Positions 35,961-47,544 of a stretch of 64,000 nucleotides of DNA are shown one piece after another. The stretch spans positions 17,160,456-17,224,455 of the forward strand of contig NC_051095.1 in the NCBI RefSeq assembly GCF_901709675.1. The letters are read 5' to 3'. A program made the translations under genes and the position numbers. The notes beneath the pieces were generated by a model that made no database searches, was not told the DNA's origin, and saw nothing but the letters and a program-made list of their open reading frames with translations. Source of the DNA: Syngnathus acus (taxonomy: Eukaryota; Chordata; Actinopteri; Syngnathiformes; Syngnathidae). Numbering within the stretch: the first letter of the stretch is position 1; each line of letters begins with the position of its first letter.

Positions 35961-38900
35961 GTAAAGCGCAACGAATCATTGAGCGGAGACTGCGTGTAAA
36001 ACCCGTTGTTTTTGTCATTTGAGATCACACATCGGCTCGTTGGTTATTGCGGTAATTTGATGTGGTTATTTGCGTTGCTTGATGATGATGATGATGATGC
36101 CGAACACTGCCCTGGCCTGTTCAAAGCCAGCTCTCTATTAGGACAGATCATTGAATCATGGCGCTAGTATGATCTATCAAACAGTGTATATTTATGTTGG
36201 ACTGAACACAGTACAGGGTTGTTTGGGAATCTTTAAGCATGAAACTGATTGAAATCTTGCACGACTTGACGCCTGGTGACGTGACCGTTAGCTTCAGCTG
36301 TGAATTGTTGCGGTAACATGACGGGCGACGCGGAGATTTTAGGATTAACGTCCATTATAGTGCAGGGCTGGTGGGATTTGGTGTGGGGCAGATGAGATGA
36401 TTAACAACAGACAGTGTCACCGTGTCAGTACGACAGCTCCGCGTTTGTCCCGACTCGGTTGTTTGGAAGAGGGGCGTGTCCAAACGATCCGATTACGCTT
36501 GCTCCTCCAGATCAGTTTTCATTGGGGTTTTCACACCGCACGAACGAGTTTTTCATCTTGCGACCGTGGCGACGCAAACGACGTCCACAAATACGACGAC
36601 ATTCCAAATGAGGGTAACATTTAAACCCAATTCCGAAAATGGATTGATGGAAGGACAAATGGTTTAGAAGCGATTCCATTCACTAACACTGATTTTTAAC
36701 ATTAAGGGATCGAAAAGTGAATGTAGCTTGCATGTCAGTAACTAGGGGGTCTTAATGCATAGTTTTGTGCGGGGTAAAAAATGGGTTAGTACTAGTGACA
36801 GGCTTATTTCTTTTACTGTGTCTGAACATTTTAATAACGACTCAATGTGGTAAGGAAGTGATGGTGAAATCAATAGTGACTCATCTTTCAGAAGTTAATC
36901 TTCCTGTGAAGTGCTTGTGAAAGTTTTGCTTCGTTAGGTGTCCCAAAGTGAACGAATATGTAATATGATCCGTAATTTGCCGTTGAGTACTGTAGAATGT
37001 GTTTGTACTGTGTATGACTTGTCAAGGAAGTTGTCTGCAGCGAAATGTTGGAGAACATCCAATGTCAAAAGTATTTGTGTTCCGTGAGGCTGGTTGACTT
37101 CCAAATTGTTCTCATTTCAAAGCAAAACTATCAAGAGGAGATGAATTCCCAGCTAAAACAATCATAAAACCAATCAACTTTATTGGCTGTGCTTCATGGA
37201 ATATTAAATTGTTACTAAAACATCGTCGGCGTCATTTGCATGCAAAAGTAAAGCAAAACTACTCACCTGACAGGTACATAAAAGGTTTTATTGATTCAGC
37301 GAGAATGAATTACGTTAAGTGAAAGTGCACTTGTTAGCAACCGCTTGGTACAATTCATTTGTGTATGAATTGGTAATGCTTGTACTGTATCTGCCAGCCA
37401 GTTTGTTTTCCTGTCACAAAAAGGTCAATGTCTGGGTCTATCAGTATCATCACACTTAGCTTTGTCATTACTGTACTTTTGTTTGGTGGCATCATAAATA
37501 AAATAAAACACAACAAAGCCAAATAAGAAGCCACACAGTTACTCAGTCTGTCTTTCAGATCAGACCTGGGCAAAGTATGACCCCCCCCACCCCCAGTCTG
37601 CCCAACTCCCAATGTATGACGTTCCCTCACAGTGACCCTGAAGTCCAAGTAAAATGTAGTAATAGAAGCAGTGCTTTTATTTTGAAAGTTGTGCTTTTTT
37701 TACTTGCGCACATGTGAGTACAAGTGAGGTCACAAGTAAGGGCAATGACTTGTCTGAAATGTTGTGACCTTTTTCGCTACATTAAGCCACCTTTCAGACA
37801 CCTCCAACAACAGTTTCCCCCCAAAAAGACAACATAATGTTAGCAACATTCTTATTTACTGCATGGCGAATGGAAGGGCGCCAAGAACATTCGGCCTGAT
37901 AATACTCTAAAAGTGTAAATCTCCAATTTCATGTACTGTACTTTTTGGCTGTATTACAAGTAATCATTGTATCTGTCAATAATATGATACTCTATTTCCC
38001 ACATGACTACAGTATTTTGGAGTCCTGACAGGGAACGGCTTATATGGGTTGGAGCTTGGTGCACAGAATCGTTAGATTTTTAAATTGTAAATATTTAACT
38101 TTAATGCCCGCTTATAATTTTATCTGAAATATGTATTTCCTGATTTATACCAGTGCTTACCATATCTACATGCATAGCAATTTATTGAAACAAGACTTTT
38201 CTAAACACTATGAAATTGGTCAGTAATACATGGAATGTAATTTGATTGACACTGACATCTAAAAACACCACCTTCACTGGACAATGATTGTTCACATGTG
38301 GAAACACAAGCACATGAGAACCATGACCACAGGTCATCTGCGCTATGGCGTTTCTCACATAGTCAAGATGAGTTTATATGATATAATAGGATGGGCTTAT
38401 GGATTGGATCAAACCGGTTTTAATAAAAACAATTTCAATCCTTTTGGTCTTGATCAGACTTGATACCTGTATTTTAGAATTGGCACCAAGTTGTGAGCCC
38501 TGCAATATTAACAACTCGTTTGTGACTCACTTTTGGATCCAAACACACGAGTTGACAATTAGTTACCCAATGAGAAGAATCACAGTCTTCGCTGACATTA
38601 TGAATGGTGATGATGGTTTGAACACCCAAATTTCCTTTGACTTGTGTCGTTTTTCCGGGAAATTGTATTAACTACATTCTAGTAAAAGCACAAGTCTTTA
38701 AAGGCCTCTTTTGTTTAACCGACATCATGTTACTGTGCAAGAGAAACATCGAGATAGATAACCATTCATATTTTTTTTTTTTTTTTTTTTAAACAGCGAC
38801 TTCCTTCAATCTGCCATCACAAGGCGTGGAGGAATAACATCACGAGGACAATCTATAAGGACAAACATGCATTAGACTATGTAGCTGCCATGTTGCAGAT

Positions 38901-39985
38901 GGCCGTGTTTCAAAGCTGCACAATGGGAGAGAAGGTCAACGTGCAGAGAACGTGGAGGTGGGAGAGGTTTCTACATCCACGCCTGGTTTCTACATCCAGT
39001 AACACTCCAGTGACGTGCTCAGGGGTTCTTTTTGGAAAGAGTTGATTTCTTTGTGGTTTTTTTTTTTTTTTTGGGGGGTGTGTTTCCTCTTCTTTTGCCA
39101 CATTGACACACAAACCGACGGCAGTGCTCTCAAAGAATCCGGAATGGACTTGGCTGGAACTTAGACTACAATAGCATTTTAGCAACTTGCCAAAGTCACC
39201 TTTGGACTTGGGTTTTGACTTTTCTCCAGTTGTATATCGCTGCTGACAGTTCGACAGTGTGGAACTGTCCCGCCTGCAGCCCTCAGCCATCCTCAGCTTC
39301 CCCCTCCCAACCAGTGCCTAAATAAGCTCCCTCGGGACAATCACACAAGTCATCAGCCGCTACCGTGCTCAATACTTTGCCTGTTTTCCTCCATGTGCAT
39401 CTGCTCTCCGCATGCTGGCCCTTCATCCGCTAAATCTTTCATTTTCTGCTCTCTTACTTTGAGATTTTCTTTTTCATATTTTTCCCCCCAAGCCAGATAA
39501 TCGGAGTTTGAGCACAACGATTGCAATTTATTTGAAAACGTCTAAGTCTGCGCTTTTCTACGCACAAGCAGGGGTGTTACAGCTAAGACTTAATTACCTT
39601 CTTGCACCCAGCGCAGTACCATTAAAGCCATACAAAAATATTTATGAATTTCCTATACATATTTTTGTATCACATTGCTCCTGCTTTTTTATGCCTAAAT
39701 TATAGTCCTGCATAGAAACATTTATATTTACATACTATCTACATGCAAGTGGAACTGTATATTGCTGTATGATTGAAAAGCATATATATTTGAGGGAGTG
39801 TTATAGTGCTGTGAAGTGTTGCTGACTGTTTTCCGTTCATATATGCTGCTTTGCTTCGGGTCAACCCATGGCCTCTCCCAAACAAACACCATATTTGTCA
39901 TATTAACTAGTAGAGCAGCCTTTCAAATAGGTAGACTGTAGAAATCTACCTCTCACCTGGTCTTCCTCCCACTGCTCCATCTCTG

Positions 39986-42900
39986 ATGCCGGGCTTCAGC
40001 AGTGGAGGTGTCGGGGGAGGAGTGGCTGGCCAGGTTTCCGCTCCTCCCCGCCCCTTTAGACCCAGCCGATATGTTCCGGTGTCTGCAGCCACCACCTTCC
40101 TGGTCGGATCCACCACGCTCTTCTTCTGCTTCACGTGAGTCTCTTGCTGTCCACATACTGTAAATTAAACTATACACGGTGCGATGTGTCCTAGGGCTGC
40201 TCGATTATGGGTCAAAATCATAATCACGATTATTCTGTTTAATATTAAAATTATGATTATTTACACAATCATGTTTCTGAAATTGGAAAAGCATTTATGG
40301 AACAGTATTTATTGAACATATTGAGTCGCGCAGGCACATCTCAGAACGGAAACCTCAAATAATCGTTTGTCCTCGATCATATGAATTTTGAGATTGTCTG
40401 GAGCCAAAATCGTGATTAAAATTCGATTAATTGAGCAGCCCTAGTATATCCTCTCTGCATGTGTGAAGTGTATTAATGGTAACGCTGAATACCTCTTGCG
40501 TTGTGTTTGTATTCTGTTTACAGCATGTTGTCTTTCATATTTGGACCCACAAATTGTTGGTAAAACTGTTGAACCTTTTATGGATTCAAGTCCCTTTCCC
40601 TGCAAGCTGTGTACAGACAGAAAGCAAAAACGGGTTTTGAGAGTGTTATCTCAGTCTGTCTGTCTGTCTGTCTCAAGAGGTTCCGCATTTTGAATCTCAC
40701 TTCAGGCCCCTGTCCTCCTCTCAAGACTTTTCCCCTGGGAACCTGAGTGGGTTTTGTGTGGGTCGAGAAGTCTAGGAAGTCCACAAATCAAGAATTTGAA
40801 TCCTTTCCAAATCCTTATGGACCTGTGCGGGGATAGATGACTGATACATTCTGCTATTTTGTTAAAGTGACAATGTATTTTTCCTGCTCTTGCCTCGTAG
40901 CTGTCCGTGGTTGTACGACTATTTCTCCGCCGTCATTCCTGTTTATATTGCCGTGATCTTCCTCTTCACGCTGGCCAACTTCTGCATGGCTACGTTCATG
41001 GATCCGGGAGTCTTCCCTCGAGGTGAACCCAAGTTAGATTTTTTTTTTTCTCAGATGTGCATAAGGAGTAGTTGTAAACATCTTAGCTTTTGTCATCACC
41101 CCCTCTATAGCGGAGGAAGATGAGGACAAAGAGGATGATTTCCGCGCTCCGCTCTACAAGACAGTGGAAATCAAAGGCATCCAAGTGCGCATGAAGTGGT
41201 GCTCCACCTGTCGCTTCTACCGACCCCCGCGATGCTCCCATTGTTCGGTCTGCGACAACTGTGTAGAGGTATGTGCACAAGACTCACATTGGATCACTTG
41301 CTTATCCTAAAAGTCCACGTAATTTGTATGTTGCTCATATTTGCTGTTTGGAGTGCATCAAAAACTGAGTGCTAGTGCCCACACTTGGCCGCGTTAACTC
41401 GGGACACGGTGCTTATAATTGTATTAAAATACATTATACATACAATTACATAGTACCGTAATTTTCGGACTATAAGTCGCTCCGGAGTATAAGTCGCATC
41501 AGCCATAAAATGCCCCAAAAAGTGAAAAAAAACATATATAAGTCGCTCCGGAGTATAAGTCGCATTTTGGGGGGCAATTTATTCGACAAAATCCAACACC
41601 AAGAACAGACATGAACGAGCAACAACAGGCTAAACGATACGGTATGCTAACGTGACAAACACAAACGAGGAGCTGAGAACGGGCCTGACGTAACATTCAG
41701 TTATTTAAAAAAAACTATCACATAAATAACACGTTTATAAAACCATCTGTGTCACTCCAATTCATTAAATCCATCGATCGTCCTTTGTCAACAATGCCGT
41801 GTGCTGCGCCGCAGTTCAAATTATTCCACAGGCCCGTACAACGATATATAAACTATATTTTGAATAACTATCACATAAACAACAATATTATCAAACCATT
41901 TGTGTCACTCCAAATCCTTAAATCCATCGATCAAATTTCTCGTCCTTTGTCATCCTGGTGACAGAGGACATGTCCAGAGGATATGGCGCTTTAAAGTGTT
42001 AATTACTTTATTTGATTTGATCTCTCTATTTTTCATGTCTTGAATATGTTCAAGATAAAGATATCAAAGCATGTGAAGTGATCAACTATACTAAAAATAA
42101 CATGTGAAGTGGTCAACTATAATTGTAAGTGATGTGTTAATGATCAAGTAAATATTTGTGAAAAAAAACATATATAAGTCGCCCCCCCCCCCCCCACCCA
42201 AACTATGGAAAAAAACGCGACTTATAGTCCGAAAATTACGGTAGTTTTCAGTGCATGAGGGATTTTTCCTGACCATTTGGTGATATTGTGATAGTATTGA
42301 TAATTTTGGTCATAATTGACCCTTTTGAGGATAAGCATTTCGGATGGATGGATGGGTGTGATAAGGCATTTTCATCTTTAATATGAACCATGTTTTGCCT
42401 GCATTCAATATACATTTAACTAAGGTTGACTTCTGGATGGACTATATCCTGGAGTCCTGGTTCTATTAAATTCTCCTCTGCTCCGTCAGGACTTTGACCA
42501 CCACTGTCCATGGGTGAACAACTGTATTGGTCGGCGCAACTATCGCTACTTCTTCCTCTTCCTGCTGTCACTCACCGCCCACATTGTGGATGTTTTTGGC
42601 TTTGGCCTCGTTTATGTGCTGCACCACCGCCAGCAACTCGACACACCACATGCTGCAGTCACGTATCCTTAAGTTTGTGTCCGAAATGTAAATGACAGCA
42701 CTCTTTCCGGATTTTTCTCTATTCTCGTGTTTGCTTTTGTTGGGGTTCGGTTTGATATGTCTCCTTAGCTTCTGCCCCACCAGTATGGCTGTGATGTGTG
42801 TTGCTGGTCTGTTTTTTGTCCCAGTTGCTGGCCTGACTGGGTTCCATATTGTGCTCGTGGCTAGAGGTCGGACCACAAATGAGCAGGTATGTACAAGTTG

Positions 42901-45900
42901 GCACAATTTGTCTGTGTCATTTTAAGAATTGTGGACATAACACCTAATGAATGTTACATTATTCTTCCTCCCATCTCCCGCGCTCTTTAGGTGACAGGAA
43001 AGTTTCGTGGAGGTGTTAACCCCTTCACCAACGGCTGCGTTAGGAATATTTCACATGTACTTTGCAGCTCACTGGCACCCAGGTTAGTCTTACTTCTGAA
43101 AGTCTCGGTTTTTTTTTTCCTCTGGATTGTCCCTCTTTTTCTTTCCCTCCTCTCTCATTTTTCTAGTCAAAATTGGAATAAATAACGAGTGTCATCTGGC
43201 ATTGGTGTTTCCTTCGTTCAGATATACGGGTCGTTCCCGCAAGCCTCAGACAGTCGAACTACAGCCCCCTTTCCTCAGGCCGCCTCTCACGGAAGCACAG
43301 CTCGAAGCCAAGGTCCTGGATAATGGTATCCAGAATGATCGACACAGCACAAGAGTGAGTACGGTGAACACCCGCAGACTATTCTATACATCAAAAATAC
43401 GGCCTGGTCTTAGGACTTAAGTTTTTCCAAGATACGAGCTGTCGCCTGGCAGATTTATTCTGCTGTGACTTGTGCACAAAAGTGATATGGCCAAACTTCT
43501 GTTTCACAATCAGTTTCCTTCTAGTCTTGATAAAGCAGCCAAATGGTTGCAGCCTGTTTGTTAAACACAATGCCACTATTCTGTTCTATCAATTGCAGAA
43601 GGTGGATACACAAATTAATTTTACCTTCTGTCATTTCGTGGAAGAGCATTGTTTGTCTCTCACTATACATCGCCAGCGTGATCAAATTTTGTAGTAAATG
43701 CAAAAGTTCGAGATGTCTGTTTTTGTTTTTACTTGGTTTATTTGATTGGGACCGATACAAAAGCAGGCAAATTGTATCTTATGTGTGAATTGTATTGTTG
43801 CTAATAGCAAAAGTTAATTGGCAGTGCTCGTTTTTTGTTGGCGCTCCTTGAATGAAATTCGTGTATCGTAAAAAAAATAAAAATAAATTAATAATTAATG
43901 TCACGAGGTAAGTTCTATAACTTCATACCATATGTGTAAGTGTGTGTGCCAGTATGTAAAGTCATGTGCTAGCGTGTTATTTAGGTCAGTTGCTAGCTAA
44001 CGTTATTGGTGAGCCTTTTGTAAATGCAGTTTGTCTCTGTCAAATAATTGTCGTTCATGTAACATTGGTTCATGATTGTATACATGCTAGATGCGTAGTG
44101 ATGATTTATGATCCTTTTATGATCCTCTTTATATGGTATTAAGTGATTTGCCACTCTGCTATGGCATCTATACTCAATTACAAACCCATTTGGAATGGTG
44201 GGCACAATCATTTTGCTATTTGCTGCAGGGCTTGGTCCCTATCACATGCCTAACAGCCGTGGTTCAATGTTTTTTTATGCACTCAGGAAACAAGTAAAAT
44301 CCGGTTTTGAGTGAGTTCCTCCAGTTTAATTTCCAACATGGTTGTTGCCCCCCTGCGCTTGTCATTTCAGTCAAAGAGCAGTTTGGATCAAATGGAGAGC
44401 CAGTCGGCAGACACGGAGCCTCCACCTCCCCCGAAGCCAGAGCTTCGTTACCCTGGGCTGCCTCGTGGTGAAGCTGAGGGTAAGACACGCTTGCAGGCAC
44501 ACACATAGATATCGTAACCAAGTTGAGATAGTTTTTGTTCCTAATGACACACTCTCCATGTTTCTCAATTGCAGAAAGCAGCTTGTTGACAGAAGGTGTG
44601 CCCACACAGCCCATGTACAAGTATCGACCTGCGTACAACAGCCCAGGAAGGAACCACAGTGCCCACACACATACCGGCAAGGTACTCTTTTAAGAGTAAA
44701 ATAGGGCTACTGTGAAGTTTTAAATACCAATATAAGCTCTAAAAGTGTTCAATTGGAACCTGTGATTTAGCTTAGACAAGAAGTTAAAACTGAACTGGAA
44801 AAAAACTCTCTTTAGGACTCGGCATTCCTTTGCATTTATCTTCTGCTTATGATGTATTCCCAAATGCTTTGGAAACTATTACTCCCTCGTCTCGCTGATG
44901 TCCTTTGTGGTTAACACCAAGCCCCTCTTTTTTGTTGTTGTTGTTTTGACTTGAAATTGATCATTCAGTGGCCATCGGTTGATCAGTAAGTCCTCAGCAA
45001 GTGTCATGTGTGTTTCCCTTTGCCAGTCTGTGTGTTGAAGTGGATCTTGCCCTTCCCCCTAAAGTGCATTGACTGGAATGTGTAGTCAACGTACTGTGTA
45101 TTTCCATCGCTGTCTTTGACATGCAACGTCAGTGCCTGTTCGAACCAGTCAATGTTTCCAATGCAGTAGTGTGATGATGATGGAGTAGAGCACAGATTAA
45201 GCATCCAACCCCCCCACCCCCCTCCTTTGTCCACCACCACTCTTTTCTTCCTGTTGGAATCTGTCGGACGAACTGTGTTTCTATACTGCCTCTGCAAATT
45301 TTCCTGTGGTAACGTGGGGATTTGGTCTTTCTTCATCCTCTCCTCACTCATCATCCTCATCACGCTCCCTCCCCCACCCTCTCTCCTGTGTACACCTTCC
45401 CCTACTGTCTGTATATCTGTCTCTCTTCCTCTGCTCTCCTCAGGTGATCCGCGGGGAGAGTCTCGACTCTCCGTCTCCCTCTATCCTTCACTCCAGCCGC
45501 CACCCCAGTTATCGTTCGGAACCGAGCAGCCTGGACGGGACCACAGTGGTGGTGGGCGGTGCGGGAGCATTCAGAGGGGGAGGGGAGAGGGGTGAGGGCC
45601 CCGGAGGATTAGGCAGGACTGTCGTGTCGGGGGGTATGTCAGGTTATTCCCTGACCGGGCGCTCTCACACGTCATACCCATCCTCTCTGGTTCTGTCCAC
45701 TGGGGGCTCCCACTCCTCCAGCCTGCGCTCAGCGCACATGGCACACAATCCTCTGGCCACCCTCCAGTCAGAAGGCACTACAGACACCAGCTACAAAAGT
45801 CTGGCTAACCAGACCCCTCGGAACGGCAGTCTGTCCTATGACAGCCTGCTCACACCCTCCGATAGCCCTGAGTTTGAGTCTGCCGCCCATGAGTTGTCGC

Positions 45901-47544
45901 TGCAGAAGCCTCGTGCTCCGTTCCCTTCCTCGACGGGGGCTGCGGTCAGAGGCCAGCCGGAAGCGCTGTCCCCAAGTTCTCAGCTGCAGGGCTATACGTC
46001 ACCTTTCCTCTCAGCTCAGCTCAGCCAGCAGAGGGAGGGCCATCTGCTGCAGGGCTCCGCCACTTTCTCCTCCCCTCACAGAGCCTACCTGCGTGCCGTC
46101 AGCCCGCCCCCTCTCTCCGGGCCTCCCGAGACGCTGCAACTGCTACAGCATAACCACGACTCCTCTTCCAGAGTTCCCCGTAACAGTGTGTCCTCCTCGT
46201 CCTCCCCGGGGGCTCGCTCGCCAGAGCCTCCTGTCTCCCCGCCGCCTCGCGGCCTCTCCCTGGGCAAGTCCCAGTCTTACACTGGAGAGGCAGGGCCTCA
46301 GCACAAGCTTCGGGCCACCGTGGCGCTGGGAGGGGGAGGAGTCGGAGGAGGGCATCAGCCTCCACAGTGAGTAACGCTACGTCGTCTTCGCCACGCTTAG
46401 CCTGCTCCTCTTCCTTTTCCCTTTCTTCCTAATCTTCCTCTTCTTCCTCCTTACTTTGTGTCAGCCATCCTCTTCCTCCCTGATCTGTGTGAGTCTTCCT
46501 TAACCTCCTTTAGTTTTCAGACAGACAGTGTAAGGAGCATGCCGGCATGCGGACGTTTTCAACCAGTAGCTATTTTCTTTTGTCGTCCCATTCAAACCCT
46601 GTCGTTTTTTTCAGTTTAATAGGCGAGAAACCTTAAGCTGTGTTCGGAATCACTCTGTGTCTACTATATGTGGTTCTGCTAAAAGATTTTGCGCCACGTT
46701 CGACCTCCAAAAACACCAAATGCTTCAGGTACCACCAACCTGACCAACATTGAAATTCAGGCCAAAATCTAGATGACATGCCCAACCTAGTGTGAACAAA
46801 AAACAACGGTGGTGTTTTGTGAAGTTTAAATAGAACTGATCTGCATTGAGCAAATATATTGGAGTTGCCAAAAAACTGAAGCCGACTACTTCAATGCATA
46901 GTTTGAATGTTTAAGTCTGTCTTTCTTTGTGTATCATATTTAGAAAATTACTGCACAGTTTAGTGTTGTATAAATCAAGTCCACCATTTTGTAGTGCTAT
47001 TCGAATGTGTGGTGACTGCAAAGTAAATCCATTGACAAATACTAAAAAAAACAATGGTAACCAGAAAAGTAAAATACAGTAGAAAAAACATCTGCCGCCA
47101 ACGAACGAGGGCAGTTATGCAAATATTGTGTAAAGTGCGTCATTTGTATTAATTTTGTTGATTACACTCATCTTAAAACTAATGTTATTGTAATTTCTCA
47201 ATTTGTTTAAAATTACTTATGGAAGGTCCACTAGTTATATTTATGTCACATATGTAATTATTCTTTATTTGGCTTTAACTATATTGTCCGTGATACAGAG
47301 ACCCCCATATAGTGAGTAGGGAATGAGTGAATGATTCCGAACGCAGCCTTATTGTTTTTTTTTTTTTTTTTTTTATATACTTGATGCTAGCACCTCTCAC
47401 CTTCATTTGTCTTCCTTTCCCAATTGCTTTCCAATCAGATCGTCCTCTCGCACAATCTTGGCCAATCACACCACATCTAAACCAGGGGGCGGAGTGAAGA
47501 AGGTGACCGGTGTCGGAGGGACCACTTACGAGATTTCGGTTTGA
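39986..47544 (+). CDS. zdhhc5: Palmitoyltransferase ZDHHC5
   Basis: Eleven coding exons: 39986-40134, 40901-41022, 41111-41268, 42490-42662, 42784-42886, 42991-43082, 43222-43354, 44371-44479, 44575-44681, 45444-46366 and 47439-47544; 724 aa (human 715). It is a membrane S-acyltransferase acting at the plasma membrane and endosomes. TM1 and TM2 lie near residues 32-82. The cysteine-rich domain follows ([20 protein letters not shown]), with [20 protein letters not shown] holding the catalytic Cys at about residue 149. TM3 and TM4 follow, then [16 protein letters not shown]. The long, Ser/Pro-rich tail includes [22 protein letters not shown] and [18 protein letters not shown], all shared with mammalian ZDHHC5. 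The C-terminus [11 protein letters not shown] is a class I PDZ ligand, which separates it from ZDHHC8 less strongly than synteny does. Introns 1 and 3 hold MITEs. The GC-rich exon 10 has a long overlapping frame that is only a shadow. Confidence 0.95.
40192..40443. mobile_element. hAT-like MITE, TAGGGCTGCTCGATTA termini
   Basis: Left end TAGGGCTGCTCGATTA and right end TTAATTGAGCAGCCCTA are inverted copies. The flanking 8-mers ATGTGTCC and GTATATCC share five of eight bases, compatible with an aged 8-bp hAT duplication. It is 252 bp, A/T-rich inside, without coding capacity, in zdhhc5 intron 1. Confidence 0.75.
41456..42241. mobile_element. 786-bp element, CCGTAATTTTCGG termini, TA duplication
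   Basis: Ends CCGTAATTTTCGGACTATAA and TTATAGTCCGAAAATTACGG are perfect inverted repeats, flanked by TA. The left arm carries repeated TATAAGTCGC units. Inside, a segment of about 68 bp (ACCATCTGTGTCACTCC to CATCGATC) occurs twice, at about 41710-41781 and 41866-41935. No transposase frame is present. It is in zdhhc5 intron 3 and represents the longer form of the element at 10211-10380. Confidence 0.85.

Larger units (their letters stand above)
34663..39985. other. Region upstream of the zdhhc5 start codon
   Basis: This stretch holds the LINE tail (34760-34897), the probable zdhhc5 promoter and first exon (35600-35960), and about 4 kb without coding signal. A short GAT run lies at 36083-36098, and CAGACCTGGGCAAAGTATGA at 37561-37580 is the start of a common fish repeat also seen near 10388. 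A long T-tract ending in AAACAG at 38797 is a good acceptor; an exon from 38798 could carry a long 5' UTR leading into the coding start. Plus-strand frames of up to 90 codons here are not recognisable. Confidence 0.5.

Noticed and set aside
46368-46370. TGA in frame at the end of zdhhc5 exon 10 as the real stop
   Set aside because: A GTGAGT donor begins one base earlier, and splicing to 47439 restores the conserved PDZ-binding C-terminus.
45838-46374. 178-codon frame overlapping zdhhc5 exon 10, and minus-strand frames in the same place
   Set aside because: The exon is GC-rich and Ser/Pro-coding, which keeps other frames open; the zdhhc5 frame alone shows family similarity and splices in phase.
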